Assembly: GCF_910592395.1 (NCBI RefSeq)
Contig: NC_088315.1
Location: forward strand, 18,647,808-18,707,807
DNA: 60,000 nucleotides
Direction of reading: 5' to 3'
Source: Lineus longissimus
Taxonomy: Eukaryota; Nemertea; Pilidiophora; Heteronemertea; Lineidae
A model generated the notes under the pieces. The model did no database searches. It was not told where the DNA came from and was given only the letters and a program-made list of their open reading frames with translations. Positions within the stretch are counted from its first letter, which is position 1. Every line of letters begins with the position of its first letter. This document shows positions 58,090 through 60,000 of the stretch, one piece after another. The translations under genes were made by a program, and so were the position numbers.

Positions 58090-60000
58090 CTGAATAATGA
58101 ACAAATAATAAAAATGAAAATGAAAATGAAATCATGTTACTTCACACTAGTTAAGAGCATCCTGAGGAAATCATGAGTTAACGTTCTCCGGCCCTGCTAA
58201 CCACGGTGGAAAACCGTAGCGATTTAGCAACCAAATAGGCGGTTCAAGGAATAGCCGCTTATGCACTCAAGCAGACGGCGTGAGTTGAAAATCAGTATAG
58301 TAAAATATGGAAGATATGGATAAATTTTTGCGATGTGACGGCCTGGACTCGAAGCAGCACCCTGACTCATTAGAATCTGTTATGTTTCGTCTTTGCATCA
58401 TTTGAGCGGACAATGGGTATAAAGTGATATTGGCAATCAAAGACGGTTTGACACCTCCTTTCGTGATTGATTGTAAATCCATATACCTACCTCACGTCTG
58501 GATGAGGTCCATTCAGACTATAACTGATGATAGCTGAAAGGAGAACGAGAATTCATCAAATGATGTCCTTCTCTGTTTGATGGGCGGAAGTACGAGGGGA
58601 GGTGGCTGTGGTCAGGACCAATACTTCGTCCCCAAAAGGGACGAACCCCAAAACGGACGAAGTGCGAGGTGCCTATTGCGAAAATGATTTGTTGCCAAAA
58701 CAATGGCCTGATTAGTTGGCTAGCCTTGTGACGTCAAATTATTATTACACCGATGGGTTTTCCTGTTTTTCTTCATGGCTTAAACTTAAATGCGTTTGGG
58801 CTAGAATTCCTTGCCTTTTTCGAGCTTACACATGAGCTCGATGTGGGGGGGGGGGGGGGCGTCGCATTGTGCTCAGCTGCACTTGACCCCCAGTCATTTG
58901 GAGGGGTTGTCTTTATAGGGAAGACAATTACAAACAATACCTCACTCCTCTTCATACTTGCTAGAATAAATGAGCTGCCTTGATTTTTGTAAAAGGGAAA
59001 CCTATATGCAAATCTATATTCTCAATTTTTTATCCAAACTTGCTAACTGTCATGTTAAGTATCCTTAAAGACGTAATCTCGCTCAGGTAATCCCATTGAC
59101 GTCTTCACGTTGAGACTGATCATGAACGACTCTGTTAAATCTAATGGGGTTTTAAACAATCCGGCCAAGGACCCCAGTTGCATGTTCTGCAATCAATGTA
59201 ACTGGAGTAGATGTATTGTTTATCTTAATCTTTGCGTAGAGCATCGTATACGCGTGTGTGAATTGATATAGTCATGTCTGTATCCTTAAAGACGTAATCT
59301 CGCTCAGGTAATCCCATTGACGTCTTCACGTTGAGACTGATCATGAACGACTCTGTTAAATCTAATGGGGTTTTAAACAATCCGGCCAAGGACCCCAGTT
59401 GCATGTTCTGCAATCAATGTAACTGGAGTAGATGTATTGTTTATCTTAATCTTTGCGTAGAGCATCGTATACGCGTGTGTGAATTGATATAGTCATGTCT
59501 GTCATGCAGCGGTCAATGAAAACCTTGTATCCCCGCCCAGTTGATCATCGATCGCCACTAATTTAGTGTCGACTTTTCTGTCGAATTAGACTCATGTTAC
59601 AGAGTTTGTATTGACCGCTGCAGGCTTTGGAAAAAAAAGCAGTTCCGATATGATATTATAGAAAAAGAACCACTCAAAATATACGGCATTTCGCTAAAAA
59701 ATTATAATTCAAGTTGACAATTTTCAATTGCGAAAGTATGTCCTGAATTGCCGTGAAGGTGCAGACAGACATTCAAATGCTATAGACACCAAGTTTCAGG
59801 AGATTCGTATGCACACACTCTAATAACTGTACTACGGCATTGTGTATAAATGCATTTCTATTGCCCTGAAGACCTATGAGTGACCCTAAGTGTAAATACT
59901 AATTACCTCACTCAATAAGGTCACCTCATCAGCCCCATCCAACACAGGCCTTTGATCTCTAATGCCCTATTTTGGAAAGCGAGGCCTTTAATCTTTAATG
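58090..60000. other. Shortened unit 8, parallel to unit 3
   Basis: Same deletion breakpoint (near 58345), poly-G (58845) and unique sequence as unit 3, ending in the start of block E at 59870. No gene recognised; small frames in the unique part differ between the two units. Confidence 0.6.
59060..59501 (+). repeat. 221-bp tandem duplication
   Basis: TATCCTTAAAGACG starts at 59060 and again at 59281, and the following 220 bases repeat almost exactly. Unit 3 has this segment once (from about 17108), so the duplication is recent. Confidence 0.92.

Noticed and set aside
1-60000. CRISPR-like or prokaryotic interpretation of the many repeats
   Set aside because: Repeats are long, diverged units with splice sites, poly(A) signals and eukaryotic transposons; no short regular direct repeats with unique spacers.

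Overview
The window is eukaryotic, most likely from a marine invertebrate animal. It shows spliced exons with polypyrimidine/AG acceptors and GT donors, AATAAA signals, PAN/apple and laminin-G-like extracellular domains, a Ty3/Gypsy pol fragment of a common invertebrate type, a THAP-domain DNA transposon and many fold-back elements. Amphioxus or a cnidarian would fit; the sequence alone does not let me name the species. No rRNA, tRNA or CRISPR was seen.

Nearly the whole 60 kb is one degenerate tandem array of about 6-9 kb units. All recognisable cellular coding sequence lies on the minus strand and consists of two exons per unit. The first is a PAN/apple exon of about 271 nt that ends in two bases of a codon before a GT donor. 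The second is a 3'-terminal exon of about 610 nt that starts after a long pyrimidine tract, supplies the missing codon base, and encodes a LamG/concanavalin-A-like jelly-roll domain ending in a conserved stop and usually an AATAAA. The inferred product is a secreted PAN-LamG lectin-like protein. There are nine complete or nearly complete PAN exons, one PAN exon cut by a retrotransposon, and eight LamG exons. Inferred pairs (PAN + LamG): 8739-9009 + 1121-1730; 14835-15105 + 9427-10036; 23304-23574 + 15513-16131; 31538-31808 + 24004-24613; 38872-39142 + 32847-33456; 47925-48195 + 40181-40790; 54985-55255 or 55842-56111 + 48612-49212 (pseudogene). The LamG exon at 57480-58089 has its partner beyond the right edge, and the PAN exon at 439-703 has its partner beyond the left edge. 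No leader exon was found inside any unit.

The introns of about 5-7 kb are built from shared blocks. Block A carries a short open frame on each strand. Block B is followed by tandem repeats of about 160 bp, each opening with TTTTAG|GTAAG. Block D has a 19-bp perfect hairpin and a plus-strand CCAAT/CRE/TATA promoter-like layout. Block E has a poly-G tract, a decayed LamG tail and the PAN exon. Units differ in having one or two A-D blocks, in large deletions (units 3 and 8), and in insertions: a truncated Gypsy element (18.2-21.3 kb), a 465-bp MITE (11.5 kb), a twin 0.6-kb insertion (31.95 and 39.28 kb), a 1.6-kb element with an 81-bp minisatellite (35.7 kb), a 1.39-kb TTAA-flanked THAP element (53.5 kb) and a 945-bp fold-back element (56.3 kb).

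The most interesting signal is that the LamG copies differ by clustered, almost entirely amino-acid-changing substitutions in a few loops while the jelly-roll core is kept, with a patchwork pattern between copies. This looks like a diversifying recognition-protein array.
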